From an uncultured Lachnospiraceae bacterium (GTDB lineage: Bacteria; Bacillota; Clostridia; Lachnospirales; Lachnospiraceae), in the NCBI GenBank assembly GCA_934351925.1, contig CAKRJT010000006.1:62001-126000 (forward strand): 64,000 nucleotides of DNA. The letters are read 5' to 3'. This document shows, one piece after another, positions 15,568-23,196 of the stretch (positions are counted from its first letter, which is position 1; each line of letters opens with the position of its first letter). A program made the position numbers and the translations under genes. The notes under the pieces were generated by a model. That model saw only the letters and a list, made by a program, of their open reading frames with translations, did no database searches and was not told the origin of the DNA.

Positions 15568-17963
15568 TGCTTAGAAAAAAGATGATGAGAGATATAGGAA
15601 AAAATTTATCTTCTTTTATCACTATATTTATAATGACCTTCCTCGGTGTGTTCGTATTCTCGGGAATCCATGCCTACATGGATGGTATGGACTACAGTGG
15701 ACAGAGATACTATGAGGAGAATAATCTGCAGGATTTGTGGATGCTTGGGGAGAATTTTTCCGATGATGACATGAAGGATATTCTTGCCACGGACGGTGTG
15801 AAGGCTGCAGAGCGCGCACTGGTTATAAATACCGATTTGAAAAATTATAAGGACGTTGTCCTTGAGACGAATTTTGTTGAGAGCAAGAATATTTCGAGCA
15901 TGCATGTGGTTGACGGAGAGGGCTTTGACTATGACAGTGACGGAATGTGGCTTGACAGCTACCTTGCGGACAATCTCGGCATCAAGGTCGGAGATGAGCT
16001 GACGCTTGCATACAAGGACTATGAGATTACGGGCAGGGTGGAAGGACTTGTGAACACTCCCGACCATGTCTATTCAATCAAGGATGAGTCGGCGATTTTC
16101 CCGACACATGATGACTATGGCTATGTGTATTTATCCATGAAATCGTTTCCTGAGGATTACATAAAGGATGAATTGAAGACTGCCGCTGCCGGAAAGCTTG
16201 GCATGAATGTTGGGGATGTGACGGATGAAATATTCGACATGGCTTTCCCTGAGTACAAGGCAAGCGATTATTATGTATATAATTATACCTACGTCACATT
16301 GAAGGACGATGCGGATGAGCAGGCTGTAAAGGCACTTTTACAGAACAATATTAAATCGGCGGTGGCTGTGACGGGAAGAGATGCGAGTACGTCGGTGGAG
16401 GCTTATCAGAGTGAGGTTGAGGAGGGTGCAAGCTATTCGGGGATATTTACCTTCCTGTTTCTTTTCATAGCGGTGCTCTCGGTTGTCACGACAATGCATC
16501 GTTTTGTCAAGAAGCAGAGGACACAGATAGGAACCCTGAAGGCACTTGGCTTCAGCAGAAAAAGGATAGAAAGACATTATCTGGGCTACGGGTTTTATGT
16601 GAGTGTCATCGCCGCAATTCTGGGGCTGATTGGCGGAAGATTCATTATAGGCAATATTTTTGTAAATATGGAGGCAGGCTATTTTGAAGTGCCGGATATG
16701 GTTGTGGTCACAAAGCCGATTGTCTATGCAGTGGCGGCAGGAGTTGTGCTGTTAGTCACGGCAGCTACATATTTCACCTGCCACGGGCTTTTGAAGGAGT
16801 CGGCTGCACAGACGCTGAGGCTTGAGGTGCCGAAGGTGAAGGCGGGCGAGTTAAAGCCTGCGGGAAGCTTTGCAAAGAGATTTTCAGTGGGTGTGCGCTG
16901 GAATCTGCGTGATATCGGAAGAAACAAGGGAAGAACGATAACCGGTATTGTGGGAATTGTGGGCTGTACGATGCTTATAGTCTGTGCTTTTGGCATGAGG
17001 GACACAATTAAGTTCTTCATAAAGTGGCAGTTTGAAGATTTATATAATTTTGAGTATAAGCTTGATGTGGAGAGCACAATATCGGATGAGGCATATAAGG
17101 AGCTGACAGACAGATATGGTGCTGCGACGAGCATGACGCTTGCCGTCGAGGCTTTTGATGCGTCGGGAAATACCTCAACCAGACAGATTGTTGTGGCGGA
17201 TGCAGGTGATAAGGTGAGATATACCGACCATAAGGCAGGATATTTCGAGCTGTCGGATGACGGAATATATGTATCAGAGAAGCTATTGTCTATCCTTGGC
17301 TTAAAGGTTGGGGATAATGTGAGCTGGTCGGTGTACGGCGAGGAAAAAATATACACAACCAGGATTGCCGGAACCTTCCGCGAGCCGCAGGGACAGAAGC
17401 TTGCGATGACAAGAGCCTATGCGGAGAGCATTGGCATTGAATACAAGGCGGACTGCATTTATACAGATGAAGATTTAAGTGAAGTGAAAAATATCGCGGG
17501 GGTATCGCTCATAACCGGAATTGCTGCCCTGAAGGACGGAATGATGTCCATGATCGGCATGATGGACACGGTTATATTGCTGCTTATGGTGGTATCTGTA
17601 ACTCTCGCTGTTGTGATTATCTACAATCTCGGAATACTGTCCTTCTCCGAGAAGCAGTACCAGTTCGCAACCATGAAGGTGTTGGGCTTCAGAAGCAGAC
17701 AGATAAGAAAGATATATGTCATGCAGAATCTCTGGATCTGCGTCGTGGCAGTCATAATCGGGCTTCCTCTCGGCGAGTACATGACAGCGCTTATCTACAA
17801 GCTGGCGATGGGTGATAACTACGATATGCTGGTCCGTGTAGAACCAGTCACCTATGTTGTCGGTGCCGTAGGCGTGTTCGCGGTGGCTTATCTGGTAAAT
17901 CTCCTGCTTGGACGCAAGGTAAAGACAATTGATATGGTTACGAGCCTGAAGGCAAATGAGTAG
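15567..17963 (+). CDS. ABC transporter permease with two FtsX domains
   Basis: 798 residues from the ATG that overlaps the ATPase stop codon. TM1 (about 15-38) is followed by an extracytoplasmic domain (40-285), then a three-helix FtsX domain (about 290-415), a second TM near 455-475 with another external domain, and a final FtsX domain (about 665-790). Both FtsX domains carry the typical coupling-helix text: RTQIGTLKALGFSRKRI and YQFATMKVLGFRSRQI. The duplicated layout matches Firmicutes exporters and resistance permeases of the MacB superfamily. The substrate is unknown. Confidence 0.92.
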   Translation: MLRKKMMRDIGKNLSSFITIFIMTFLGVFVFSGIHAYMDGMDYSGQRYYEENNLQDLWMLGENFSDDDMKDILATDGVKAAERALVINTDLKNYKDVVLETNFVESKNISSMHVVDGEGFDYDSDGMWLDSYLADNLGIKVGDELTLAYKDYEITGRVEGLVNTPDHVYSIKDESAIFPTHDDYGYVYLSMKSFPEDYIKDELKTAAAGKLGMNVGDVTDEIFDMAFPEYKASDYYVYNYTYVTLKDDADEQAVKALLQNNIKSAVAVTGRDASTSVEAYQSEVEEGASYSGIFTFLFLFIAVLSVVTTMHRFVKKQRTQIGTLKALGFSRKRIERHYLGYGFYVSVIAAILGLIGGRFIIGNIFVNMEAGYFEVPDMVVVTKPIVYAVAAGVVLLVTAATYFTCHGLLKESAAQTLRLEVPKVKAGELKPAGSFAKRFSVGVRWNLRDIGRNKGRTITGIVGIVGCTMLIVCAFGMRDTIKFFIKWQFEDLYNFEYKLDVESTISDEAYKELTDRYGAATSMTLAVEAFDASGNTSTRQIVVADAGDKVRYTDHKAGYFELSDDGIYVSEKLLSILGLKVGDNVSWSVYGEEKIYTTRIAGTFREPQGQKLAMTRAYAESIGIEYKADCIYTDEDLSEVKNIAGVSLITGIAALKDGMMSMIGMMDTVILLLMVVSVTLAVVIIYNLGILSFSEKQYQFATMKVLGFRSRQIRKIYVMQNLWICVVAVIIGLPLGEYMTALIYKLAMGDNYDMLVRVEPVTYVVGAVGVFAVAYLVNLLLGRKVKTIDMVTSLKANE

Positions 17964-18159
17964 AAGTGCAGATAAGAGTTAAGCGGAGTGATAAGATGGT
18001 TTGTTTTTAAATATGTTATTTTAAAATACCATAACTGTGTTATAATGATATCAGAGTCAGAACCACAAAACATGAGGAAGCAGCGATTTACGCAGTAAAT
18101 CAGCGGATTCCGAATGTTATAATAAAAGCAGCGTAAGGATTATAAACAGGGAGGTAAAT

Positions 18160-19896
18160 ATGATACACAATGGGAAAAAGACAAGGAAAATAAGCATAAG
18201 ATTTAAGCTTATGCTGCCGGTTACGGCAATTATGCTGATTATGGCATTGGTGCTGGGGATTATGGGAAATCGTGCTGTCCTGAACGGAATGACACAGCTT
18301 GGGGGAGAGGAGGCTGTGATGGCTGCAAAGGCAGCAGCGAATGTTGTTGATGGCGATGAGCTGGAAAGCCTGTATGAGAGCGGCGGAATGGGAGAAAGCT
18401 ATGAGAGGATAAGGCTTGCCATGGATGCCGTGAGGCGTGAGCTGGGAGTCCTGTACATGTACACACTGTATGAGGACGGTGGTAAAATATATTATGGAAT
18501 AGACACTGCTGAGGTTGATGCCTGTGAATACGGCTCCGAGTTTGACGCGACGTATGAAGAGCTTGCGGATGTGTTTGCCGGAAACAGCTATACGGATAAC
18601 GTAATCGGGAATTACGGTGATTATTCAATAATAACGTCATATGCGCCTGTTTTTAACCGTGATAACGAGGTAGTAGGAATCATTGCATGCGATTATGATG
18701 CGACGCAGATAGAAAAAAGGATTTACAGCAGCAATAAAGCCAATATAGAAGCGGCAGCGGCATGCCTTGTCCTTGCGGTTATAGCAATGAACGTGATTGT
18801 GGCTGTGATTATAAGGAATCTCAATAAGGTTGATAAGAAGATATATGATATTGTCAACAACGAGGGGGATTTGACGCAGAAGCTGGACATCAGAACGGGC
18901 GATGAGCTTGAAAATATTGCCGAAAATGTCAATGAGCTTCTCAATTATATAAGAAATATAATGGTTAACATATCGGACAATTCTTCAGAACTCAGAAGCT
19001 CCTCCGATAAGATTGCCAATGATCTTTCCGATGCACAGATAAGCATTTCGGATATATCTGCGACCATGGAGGAGATGAGTGCATCCATGGAGGAGACAAG
19101 TGCCTCACTGAGCCAGATTAATGAGTCGGTTAATGAGACCTTTGAAGCTGTGGAGGATATCAGCAGTCAGGCGGAAGGCGGAAATGATAAGTCCCGGAGG
19201 ATAATGGAGAACGTGCAGGGAATATATGACAGCGCACAGCGGGCAGGCAGGAGCGCGAAGGAAGAGACGGAGAAAATGGCTGAGAGCATGCGCAACAGGA
19301 TTGAGAAATCCAAGGCGGTTGAAGAAATCAGCAGCCTGACAGAGCTTATTCTGAGCATTGCGAAGAAGACGAATCTTCTGGCGCTCAATGCAAGCATAGA
19401 GGCGGCGCGTGCTGGCGAGGCAGGGCATGGCTTTGCGGTTGTAGCCGGTGAAATCGGGGAGCTTGCAGCTAATTCTACGCAGACGGCAGGAAGAATACAG
19501 ACTGTCAGCAATGAGGTTATCAATGCCGTGGACGAGCTTGCGGAGGAATCAGGAAAAATGCTGGAGCTCATGGATACTACTGCGATGGAGGGATACAGAA
19601 GGCTTCTTGATACCTGCGACGATTACAGGAACGATGTAAGCGGCATGAGTGATATGCTGAAAAGCTTTGCAGACAGGAGTGAATCCGTCAAGAGCAGCAT
19701 GAATTTCATACGCGAATCGATAGCTGCAGTGAATATAGCGGTAGATGAGAGCACAAAGGGAATAACCAATGTCACGGAAAAGGCTGTCGAACTTACACAG
19801 GGAGTGAACGATATCGGTCAGGAGTCACATAACAATGTCATTATATCGGATAAGCTTAATGCGGAGATAAAGAAATTCAAGCTGGGCCGGGAATAG
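18160..19896 (+). CDS. Methyl-accepting chemotaxis protein
   Basis: 578 residues; ATG behind AGGGAGGT. TM1 (about 15-38), an extracytoplasmic single-Cache-like sensor (about 40-185), TM2 (about 192-218, rich in Ala/Val/Ile), HAMP (about 220-275) and the signalling domain. The tip reads KTNLLALNASIEAARAGEAG then HGFAVVAGEIGELA. It is a different receptor from the one at 1495: the sensor domain is of another type and the two share only the signalling part. A TATAAT at about 18040 may be its -10 box. The leader holds GATTTA/TAAATC, a small hairpin. Confidence 0.93.
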   Translation: MIHNGKKTRKISIRFKLMLPVTAIMLIMALVLGIMGNRAVLNGMTQLGGEEAVMAAKAAANVVDGDELESLYESGGMGESYERIRLAMDAVRRELGVLYMYTLYEDGGKIYYGIDTAEVDACEYGSEFDATYEELADVFAGNSYTDNVIGNYGDYSIITSYAPVFNRDNEVVGIIACDYDATQIEKRIYSSNKANIEAAAACLVLAVIAMNVIVAVIIRNLNKVDKKIYDIVNNEGDLTQKLDIRTGDELENIAENVNELLNYIRNIMVNISDNSSELRSSSDKIANDLSDAQISISDISATMEEMSASMEETSASLSQINESVNETFEAVEDISSQAEGGNDKSRRIMENVQGIYDSAQRAGRSAKEETEKMAESMRNRIEKSKAVEEISSLTELILSIAKKTNLLALNASIEAARAGEAGHGFAVVAGEIGELAANSTQTAGRIQTVSNEVINAVDELAEESGKMLELMDTTAMEGYRRLLDTCDDYRNDVSGMSDMLKSFADRSESVKSSMNFIRESIAAVNIAVDESTKGITNVTEKAVELTQGVNDIGQESHNNVIISDKLNAEIKKFKLGRE

Positions 19897-19909
19897 TAAA
19901 AACAGATAC

Positions 19910-19947
19910 GAGGGCATACGGAGAAATTTTCGTATGCCTTATTTTTT
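19910..19947 (+). terminator. Terminator after the second chemoreceptor
   Basis: GGCATACG (19913-19920) pairs with CGTATGCC (19931-19938), followed by TTATTTTTT. It lies 17 bp after the stop codon. Confidence 0.85.
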
Positions 19948-19979
19948 ATGGTAAATTGCAGAATAATTGAAAAAATATA

Positions 19980-20031
19980 TTGCATAATAACCACTGACGT
20001 GATAATATTAACTGGGTTAGAAATAACTAAC
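19980..20031 (+). promoter_or_regulatory. Promoter with a palindromic operator over the start site (DUF3793-flavodoxin)
   Basis: TTGCAT (19980-19985), 17 bp, TAATAT (20003-20008) form a promoter. GTTAG-AAATAA-CTAAC (20016-20031) is an inverted repeat placed exactly where transcription should begin, and ATAACT/AGTTAT overlaps it. Position and symmetry fit a repressor site. Metal-dependent (Fur/DtxR type) control is suggested by the flavodoxin gene behind it, but this is inference. Confidence 0.5.
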
Positions 20032-20079
20032 ATAAGTTATATGTATGATACTACACGGAAGTACGAAGCGGAGGTGGAT

Positions 20080-20667
20080 ATGTCGGTACAGGAGTTTATG
20101 GCTTACAGACAGGGAGCAAGCTTCAGGATGAAGGTGTCTATGGAGCTGGTGCTGCACTGTGCCCCTATACTAAAGGACGTGAAGCCCGCCAACATTGTGG
20201 CTGTGACACCGGAAAAGTTCAGGCTGTATGTGCGGCTTCTGTCAGGCACGGAAATTGCATGGCTGCTGCTTAACGTAAATAAACAGAGAGCGATACTGTA
20301 TCTGTACAGACGTGACAGGCTCGAAGCTTATCTTTCCGATAAGGACATTGAGGACTTCCTTGCAGGATATGGCTATCGTGGGGGAATGCTTGAGGATAAG
20401 CTTGCAAGGCTTGCAAAGAGAGTTGAGTGCTTTGGCGGCGGCAAGGTGAGCTTTCCGCATGAGATAGGCATATTTCTGGGATACCCGCTGTGGGACGTTG
20501 AGGGGTTTTTGAAAAATAACGGGGAGAACAGTATCGGAAACGGCTACTGGAAGGTGTATGATGACCTTGCGGGTGCGCTCCGCATGTTTGCAAGCTTTGA
20601 CCGAAGCAGGGAAAGGGCGATGGAGGAGCTTGTACAGGGAAAGAGTATTCGTGAGATAGCAGTGTGA
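20080..20667 (+). CDS. DUF3793 family protein
   Basis: 195 residues from the ATG at 20080, which follows GCGGAGGT; longer in-frame starts lack binding sites. The text CAPILKDVKPANIVAVTP and the C-terminal FPHEIGIFLGYPLWDVEGFL match what I know of DUF3793, a Firmicutes family of unknown function often found next to flavodoxin and iron-uptake genes. No membrane segment or signal peptide is seen. A flavodoxin gene follows 149 bp downstream, and a probable repressor site covers the promoter, so it likely belongs to a low-iron response. Confidence 0.75.
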   Translation: MSVQEFMAYRQGASFRMKVSMELVLHCAPILKDVKPANIVAVTPEKFRLYVRLLSGTEIAWLLLNVNKQRAILYLYRRDRLEAYLSDKDIEDFLAGYGYRGGMLEDKLARLAKRVECFGGGKVSFPHEIGIFLGYPLWDVEGFLKNNGENSIGNGYWKVYDDLAGALRMFASFDRSRERAMEELVQGKSIREIAV

Positions 20668-20816
20668 GGATGGCAATTGCGAAACTATATATTTGAAAGC
20701 GTACGTTGTACAAATTTAACAATTCACCACAGGCACGCTTTCGCTACATTTGTTTATCGTCAAAATTGCGTTTCGCAAACGCCTAAAATTATGAAAAGAA
20801 AGAGAGGACAAGATGA

Positions 20817-21251
20817 ATGGGAAAGGTTGGTATTGTATATTGGAGCGGAACAGGCAACACGGAGGCCATGGCTGCTGCGATGGCAGAGGGAGCGAAGGAC
20901 GCGGGCGCAGAGGTTGAGCTTCTGACAGTTGACAAGGCAGATGCTTCGGCTCTTTCGGAGGCTAAGGCTTTTGCACTCGGCTGTCCTGCGATGGGAGCAG
21001 AGGAGCTTGAGGAGGGCGAGATGGAGCCTTTCATGGCAGAGCTTGACAGTCGGATTGCCGGTAAGACGATTGCACTTTTCGGTTCCTATGGCTGGGGCGG
21101 CGGAGAGTGGATGCACGAATGGGAGTCAAGAGTTGCCGCCGATGGAGCTGCTGTTTTATCCGGCGAGGGAATAATCGCCGACAACGCACCGGATGATGAT
21201 GTGCTCGCGGAGTGCAGGGCAGCGGGCGCGAAGCTGGCGGCGCTGGTATAA
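20817..21251 (+). CDS. Flavodoxin
   Basis: 144 residues, the size of short-chain flavodoxins. The FMN phosphate loop is VYWSGTGNTEAMA near the N-terminus; FALGCPAMGAEELEE and FGSYGWGGGEWMHEW correspond to the two isoalloxazine-contacting loops. Flavodoxins carry electrons in place of ferredoxin, typically when iron is scarce. The start is the ATG at 20817 after AGAGAGGACAAG. It follows DUF3793 and ends before a terminator. Confidence 0.93.
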   Translation: MGKVGIVYWSGTGNTEAMAAAMAEGAKDAGAEVELLTVDKADASALSEAKAFALGCPAMGAEELEEGEMEPFMAELDSRIAGKTIALFGSYGWGGGEWMHEWESRVAADGAAVLSGEGIIADNAPDDDVLAECRAAGAKLAALV

Positions 21252-21273
21252 TATGCTATCATAATTAAGACAA

Positions 21274-21317
21274 CAAAGCCTCACGGGCAGTGCAACACAC
21301 TGCTTATGGGGCTTTTT
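21274..21317 (+). terminator. Terminator after flavodoxin
   Basis: AAAGCCTCA and TGGGGCTTTTT form the outer stem, with an inner CAGTG/CACTG stem, ending in a T-run. It begins 23 bp after the flavodoxin stop. Confidence 0.8.
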
Positions 21318-21628
21318 AATTTATGGAAAACAGCTTTTCCATAAAGCTATTGATAATATATCAGCTATTGCTTATGTTATCTTAAAATATAATTAATTTA
21401 CTGTTTTAGTATAATATTTTACAATTTTGGTTGTAGGTATTACTTATCTTGGTATTCTATGGCATAAGAATTTTTCTGTAATTACGTCGCATGGTAAGAA
21501 TCTGCCACAAGAAATTCCCAATAGTTTCTCATTGTAATAGTTGTTTTTTGAAAATTTAATAAACTAAACCAATCTAAAATTAATGTGTTAAATTCTTATA
21601 AATGTGTTATAATTAAGGAGGAATAAGC
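21318..21628 (+). other. AT-rich spacer without a recognisable gene
   Basis: No coding signal is seen. There is a small GGAAAA/TTTTCC hairpin at about 21325-21340, a directly repeated AGCTATTG, and two ATGTGTTA words just upstream of the toxin gene, the second overlapping a TATAAT. The last could be part of toxin-antitoxin promoter control. Confidence 0.4.
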
Positions 21629-21910
21629 GTGACATTTGAATGGGATGAAGATAAAAATATAATAAATAAGCAAAAGCATAAAATTTCTTTTGAAACAGCA
21701 CTTCATGTATTTGATGACCCGGATTATATTGAAATATATGATTTTGAACATAGTAAAGATGAAGACAGATATATTGCAATTGGAAGAGTGGGAGATATAT
21801 TATTTGTTGTGTTTACCGAAAGAGGAGATAATATTCGTATGATATCGGCAAGACTGGCAACGGATGTGGAGAGGAGGCTCTATTATGGTGAAGAAATTAG
21901 TAACTACTAA
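21629..21910 (+). CDS. BrnT-family type II toxin
   Basis: 93 residues with a GTG start behind AAGGAGGAATAAGC. It matches the BrnT family closely: N-terminal FEWDEDKNIINKQKHKISFE, central DRYIAIGRVGDILFVVFTER and C-terminal RMISARLATDVERRLYY. BrnT is a ribonuclease of RelE-like fold that blocks translation; in the family the toxin gene comes first and the antitoxin represses the pair. The downstream frame overlaps by 26 bp and should encode the antitoxin. Base composition is more AT-rich than the neighbours. Confidence 0.87.
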   Translation: MTFEWDEDKNIINKQKHKISFETALHVFDDPDYIEIYDFEHSKDEDRYIAIGRVGDILFVVFTERGDNIRMISARLATDVERRLYYGEEISNY

Positions 21911-22064
21911 AGGTCAAAAGCCTACTTTGGAACAGTTAAGAGAAGTGGAGGAAGCTAAGAAATACCCTATCGAATTTGATGAGGACTGCCAAGAATTGTC
22001 ACCGGATCTTATGAAGGCTTTTAAAAATGCGCGGATTCAGCAGAATCGTCATAAAAATGCTTAG
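21885..22064 (+). CDS. Probable antitoxin partner of BrnT
   Basis: 59 residues from the ATG at 21885, behind GAGAGGAGG inside the toxin gene. It begins KKLVTTKGQKPTLEQLREVE, is highly charged, and ends SPDLMKAFKNARIQQNRHKN. The PTLEQLREVEEAKKYPIEFDEDCQ type of sequence is seen in short antitoxins encoded after BrnT-like toxins; it lacks a convincing full BrnA DNA-binding domain. The assignment rests mainly on position and overlap. Confidence 0.7.
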   Translation: MVKKLVTTKGQKPTLEQLREVEEAKKYPIEFDEDCQELSPDLMKAFKNARIQQNRHKNA

Positions 22065-22095
22065 AGATATATGATTTTCACGGAGGATTATTGTT

Positions 22096-22722
22096 ATGAA
22101 GAACTTAAAGGTATTGTTGTTAAACGGAAGCCCAAGACCTAACGGCAACACCGCGGTTGCGCTCAAGGAGATGGAGAATGTTTTTAACGAGAACGGCGTG
22201 GAGACGGAGATCGTCAACGTCGGAAACAGGGAGGTAAGAGGCTGTGTAGCCTGCAACGGCTGCAACACCAAGGGAAAGTGTGTGTTCGACGATGTTGTGA
22301 ACGAGATAGCACCTAAGTTTGAGGAGGCGGATGGTCTTGTCGTTGCAAGCCCGGTTTACTTTGCGTCCGCGAATGCGACACTTATCGCATGTCTTGACAG
22401 ACTGTTCTACAGCACAGGCTTTGACAAGACGATGAAGGTTGGTGCGAGCGTGGTGTGTGCAAGACGTGGAGGCTGTTCGGCGACGTTCGATGAGCTGAAT
22501 AAGTATTTTACGATATCAGGCATGTCGGTGGCATCGAGTACATACTGGAACTGTATTCACGGAAGAACCCCGGGCGAGGCAGAACAGGACGGAGAGGGAC
22601 TTTTTACAATGCGTTCGCTTGCGAGAAACATGACCTTCCTCATGAAGAGCATTGCGCTTGGGAAGGAGCAGTTCGGATTGCCTGAGAAGGAGAAGAGAGT
22701 TGCCACGAACTTTATAAGATAG
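22096..22722 (+). CDS. NAD(P)H-dependent FMN reductase / iron-sulfur flavoprotein family
   Basis: 208 residues; ATG behind GGAGGA. It starts with the flavodoxin-like phosphate loop LLNGSPRPNGNTAVAL. CVACNGCNTKGKC (about residues 50-62) is the cysteine motif of Isf-type iron-sulfur flavoproteins, and VVASPVYFASANATLIACLDR is the second flavin-binding region. It probably reduces quinones, oxygen species or other small acceptors in the cytosol. It lies between the toxin-antitoxin pair and the RNA promoter and may be transcribed alone. Confidence 0.9.
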   Translation: MKNLKVLLLNGSPRPNGNTAVALKEMENVFNENGVETEIVNVGNREVRGCVACNGCNTKGKCVFDDVVNEIAPKFEEADGLVVASPVYFASANATLIACLDRLFYSTGFDKTMKVGASVVCARRGGCSATFDELNKYFTISGMSVASSTYWNCIHGRTPGEAEQDGEGLFTMRSLARNMTFLMKSIALGKEQFGLPEKEKRVATNFIR

Positions 22723-22735
22723 AGTGAAAAATTTA

Positions 22736-22764
22736 TTGACATTTTTTCCCTGATATATTATAGT
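22736..22764 (+). promoter_or_regulatory. Near-consensus sigma-A promoter for the structured RNA
   Basis: TTGACA (22736-22741), exactly 17 bp, TATAGT (22759-22764). It is the best promoter in the window. Transcription should start at about 22771. Confidence 0.8.
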
Positions 22765-22770
22765 TCAGAT

Positions 22771-23127
22771 AGTGTTTGGATAAATAACAGATGCAGACCA
22801 CCGGACGGATTTAGGATATGTATTCAGTGTATGAATATGGGATGTGGCTCATATTTTTATGTGGTGAGAGACATATATCCGGTCTGGTTAAGCCATGCGG
22901 ACAGGCGGGTCGGTTGCCGAAGTGTGACTAGGGCACACATTATTGATTGGGTTAGAAGCCCGAATTTTATAAGTTGATTTACTGAATATCATGCGTATGC
23001 ACATCATCTTGTGAAACAGTCAATAAGAGCGGTAACGGTACTCTGCCAGGATAAACTCTGAGATAGTTTTTATCATATAGGGATAATGATTTTTTTGCAC
23101 AGGCGTGAATATTCACGCCTGTTTTTT
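22771..23127 (+). ncRNA. Unidentified structured RNA of about 357 nt, or leader of the polyamine operon
   Basis: The segment lies between a strong promoter and a perfect terminator and has no sensible reading frame. Its 5' end AGTGTTT (22771-22777) pairs with AAACTCT (23053-23059), closing the structure; GCAGA (22793-22797) can pair with TCTGC (23042-23046). A long imperfect helix joins the ACCACCGG region (22798-22805) with the ATCCGGTCTGGT region (22877-22888), capped by an AATATG/CATATT hairpin. GTGTG/CACAC (22922-22938) and GGGTTAGAAGCCC (22949-22961) are further hairpins. It lacks the conserved cores of RNase P RNA, tmRNA and SRP RNA. It could be a 6S-like or other standalone RNA, or a regulatory leader that ends before speA under some condition. 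Confidence 0.6.
23099..23127 (+). terminator. Terminator of the structured RNA, 70 bp before speA
   Basis: ACAGGCGTGAAT (23099-23110) is followed immediately by its perfect reverse complement (23111-23122), then a run of T to 23127. An ATCAT/ATGAT hairpin with seven T just upstream (about 23073-23095) could be an alternative weaker terminator. Confidence 0.88.
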
Positions 23128-23196
23128 GTGTAAAAATGTCTAAAATCAGGCGCGGTCAGGACATGACTAACTAAAAATGTTTGTGCGGAGGTTGCC

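Noticed and set aside
15606..16067. Minus-strand frame of 153 codons inside the FtsX permease
   Set aside because: The opposite strand encodes a well-supported permease; composition of the minus frame is that of a reverse reading.
22938..23046. T-box riboswitch (GGTAACGGTACT resembling GGTGGTACCGCG)
   Set aside because: The T-box bulge sequence is not complete, there is no stem I specifier-loop pattern, and the word folds into its own AGAG/CTCT hairpin.
22771..23127. RNase P RNA, tmRNA or large SRP RNA
   Set aside because: The length would fit, but the GAGGAAAGTCC core of RNase P, the alanyl acceptor ends and tag frame of tmRNA, and the GGAAGG/AGCAG core of SRP RNA are all missing.
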